From positions 21,700,001-21,764,000 of the forward strand of contig NC_068569.1 in assembly GCF_025698545.1 (NCBI RefSeq): 64,000 nucleotides of DNA, given 5' to 3'. This DNA comes from Gossypium raimondii. Lineage: Eukaryota > Streptophyta > Magnoliopsida > Malvales > Malvaceae. A program made the position numbers and the translations under genes. Shown piece after piece: positions 62,612 through 64,000 of this stretch. Positions within the stretch are counted from its first letter, which is position 1, and each line of letters starts with the position of its first letter. The notes beneath the pieces were generated by a model. The model saw nothing but the letters and a program-made list of their open reading frames with translations, was not told the DNA's origin and searched no databases.

Positions 62612-64000
62612 ATCGAGTTCCCACTCCAAATGTATTATGTTCTTTTTAAAAAAAAAGTAATATATGTACATTATGTAGTGAATCTTAATTTTCTTCTTAT
62701 AACATTTATTAAAAATGTATTTAGATACTATTATTTCATGAAGTGTTTATTTTTACTTTATTTCTGATTTATTGCAAACTTACATATATGCATACATTGT
62801 TGTTTCAACATATAATTTATTAATTAGGTTTCTCCTCTTGCTTTTTAGTGGATCTTTAAAATTAATTAATAATTTATTTAATTTTTGAATGTGGTATGAC
62901 GTGAGATGATTGCTATTATTCATATTGTATTGCTTGTTTATATTTATAGATTATTTGTCACTCATTAGTGTATGTTTTATTTGCGATCGCTCCATGTTGT
63001 ATATTATCATTTATCGCATTTTATTCGCTTAAAAGGCTATGTTCGATATCATTCAAGCATCAAAGTCATTTTATCCAAAAGTTTTCAAAAAACGCCATAC
63101 TCGGTACTTGTGATCTTCGAGGGGATTGAGCCCTAACGTATTAGGTTTCAATTTTCCTCGTCGAATCCAAATAATCAAGAATATTCTTTAATCAGAATGC
63201 AAAAATAAAAGCTCATCCTTGGGAATTCTATACGTTGTGTCCTAACGTATTGGATATGACATATTGTTTTCTCGAGATGAGGATTTTTCTAAAATAATAA
63301 AGGCAATATTAAATGTTTGGAATTTTGAGAAATTGTGCCCTAACATATTGGGCTTCGATTTTTCATCTGACTTAAACAATTGAATATTTTTTTAAACTTC
63401 ACTACATGAGTTTTAAAAATCAAAAGACGAGCTCATTTTCGAGGATGCGAAGCTCATTGGATGTGATGTTTGATCTCCCGAAACAAGAGGGTCTTAGCAT
63501 GCATTTTGATTTAGATTTATATACGTTTTTTAAAGGATCCTATTTTAAATCTTTTCGAGTTTTCGATATTCGACATTAAGACATTAATCAATCAATTCGA
63601 TACCAATTTTGAGCGTCACGAGGATGCTAACTCTTTCTCGTGCGTAACTGACTCCCGAACCCGCTTTTCTCTGAAACTCGTAGACCAAAATCTTTTTAAG
63701 GTGATCCGATCACACTGCAATAAAAGATCAGTGGCGACTCCCATACTCGTTTTTATTTTCAAAATCCAAGTCAATTTCGTTTTACAAAAAAATGGTTTCG
63801 ACAAATTGAGTATTTTTTTATTTAAACAAAAGTAACAACTGAACTTGAATTTTAAAATCTGAAAAAATATAAGGACTAAATTTCTTTAAATAAAAATACA
63901 GAAACTAAATTATAAATCTAGGAAAAGTAAAATGATGACATTTTTTAACCTGGCTTTCATTTATATATAAGGAATTTCACCTTTATTACAAAACATATGT

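Larger units (their letters stand above)
60890..63803 (+). mobile_element. Large Gypsy-type solo LTR (2914 bp)
   Basis: Starts TGTAATGCTCAATTTTTGCC and ends AAATGGTTTCGACA. Flanked by a perfect 5-bp target duplication AATTG (60885-60889 and 63804-63808); the related block at 39679 has a single 'aattgag' at the same point. The left 1 kb is G/C-richer with a leader-like region, the middle is AT-rich with microsatellites, and the right end carries 'ggcgactccc' typical of the ends of plant Gypsy LTRs. No internal coding region. Orientation was judged from the terminal sequence. Confidence 0.88.
60528..64000. repeat. Duplicated block P, copy 2, split by a solo LTR
   Basis: 60528-60889 and 63804-63990 together match 39309-39890. 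The left edge is fused to the FAB1D fragment and the right edge runs to the window end. It includes MITE M1 copy 3 (from 60714 to about 63950), into which the solo LTR inserted. Confidence 0.9.

Overview
This is plant nuclear DNA. It is AT-rich, its genes carry GT-AG introns, and the space between them is packed with LTR retrotransposon remains, foldback elements and MITEs. The repeat types (large Gypsy LTRs with 'cacggcc/gtgtcacacg' minisatellites, TATCGATAC-rich LTRs) and the gene types point to a Malvaceae genome, most likely cotton (Gossypium). That assignment is from recognition, not from a search.

The core of the window is a laccase cluster of five genes. Three are complete seven-exon laccases of the LAC14/LAC15 type on the minus strand: Lac-A (5149-7569), Lac-B (23156-25558) and Lac-C (40770-43165). 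Two are short five-exon relatives on the plus strand: Lac-D (28526-30961) and Lac-E (51416-52891). Each short gene lies head to head with a complete one (B/D and C/E). D and E splice to open frames of 293 and 294 codons. They keep the signal peptide and the first one and a half cupredoxin domains but lack domain 3, and most domain-1 copper ligands are replaced. Lac-A and Lac-B sit in a direct duplication of about 4.3 kb (4023-8345 and 22027-26265).

Region by region: 1-4022 is gene-poor and holds a decayed plastid ycf2 fragment (2645-3235). 8781-13270 is a degenerate Copia element in minus orientation. 14240-21195 is a solo LTR with a second solo LTR of opposite orientation nested inside (17287-20952); a related sequence near 38222 shows the empty site. 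30962-40769 is MITE and LTR debris. 44292-45260 is a Copia gag fragment, 46104-47946 an LTR-like block, 47968-48858 two foldback elements, and 54258-55673 Gypsy debris. 57776-58325 joins fragments of a GRF zinc-finger gene and a PPR gene tail to tail. 59223-60530 is an intact FAB1D-type phosphoinositide kinase catalytic domain cut from its large parent gene exactly at a duplication junction. 60528-64000 repeats 39309-39890 and is interrupted by a 2.9 kb solo LTR with a perfect 5-bp target duplication.

The complete laccases should be secreted multicopper oxidases acting on phenolics in the cell wall. The short paralogs cannot form the trinuclear copper centre. If they are expressed they must do something else, or they are ageing pseudogenes whose frames happen to be open. 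No RNA genes or CRISPR arrays were seen.
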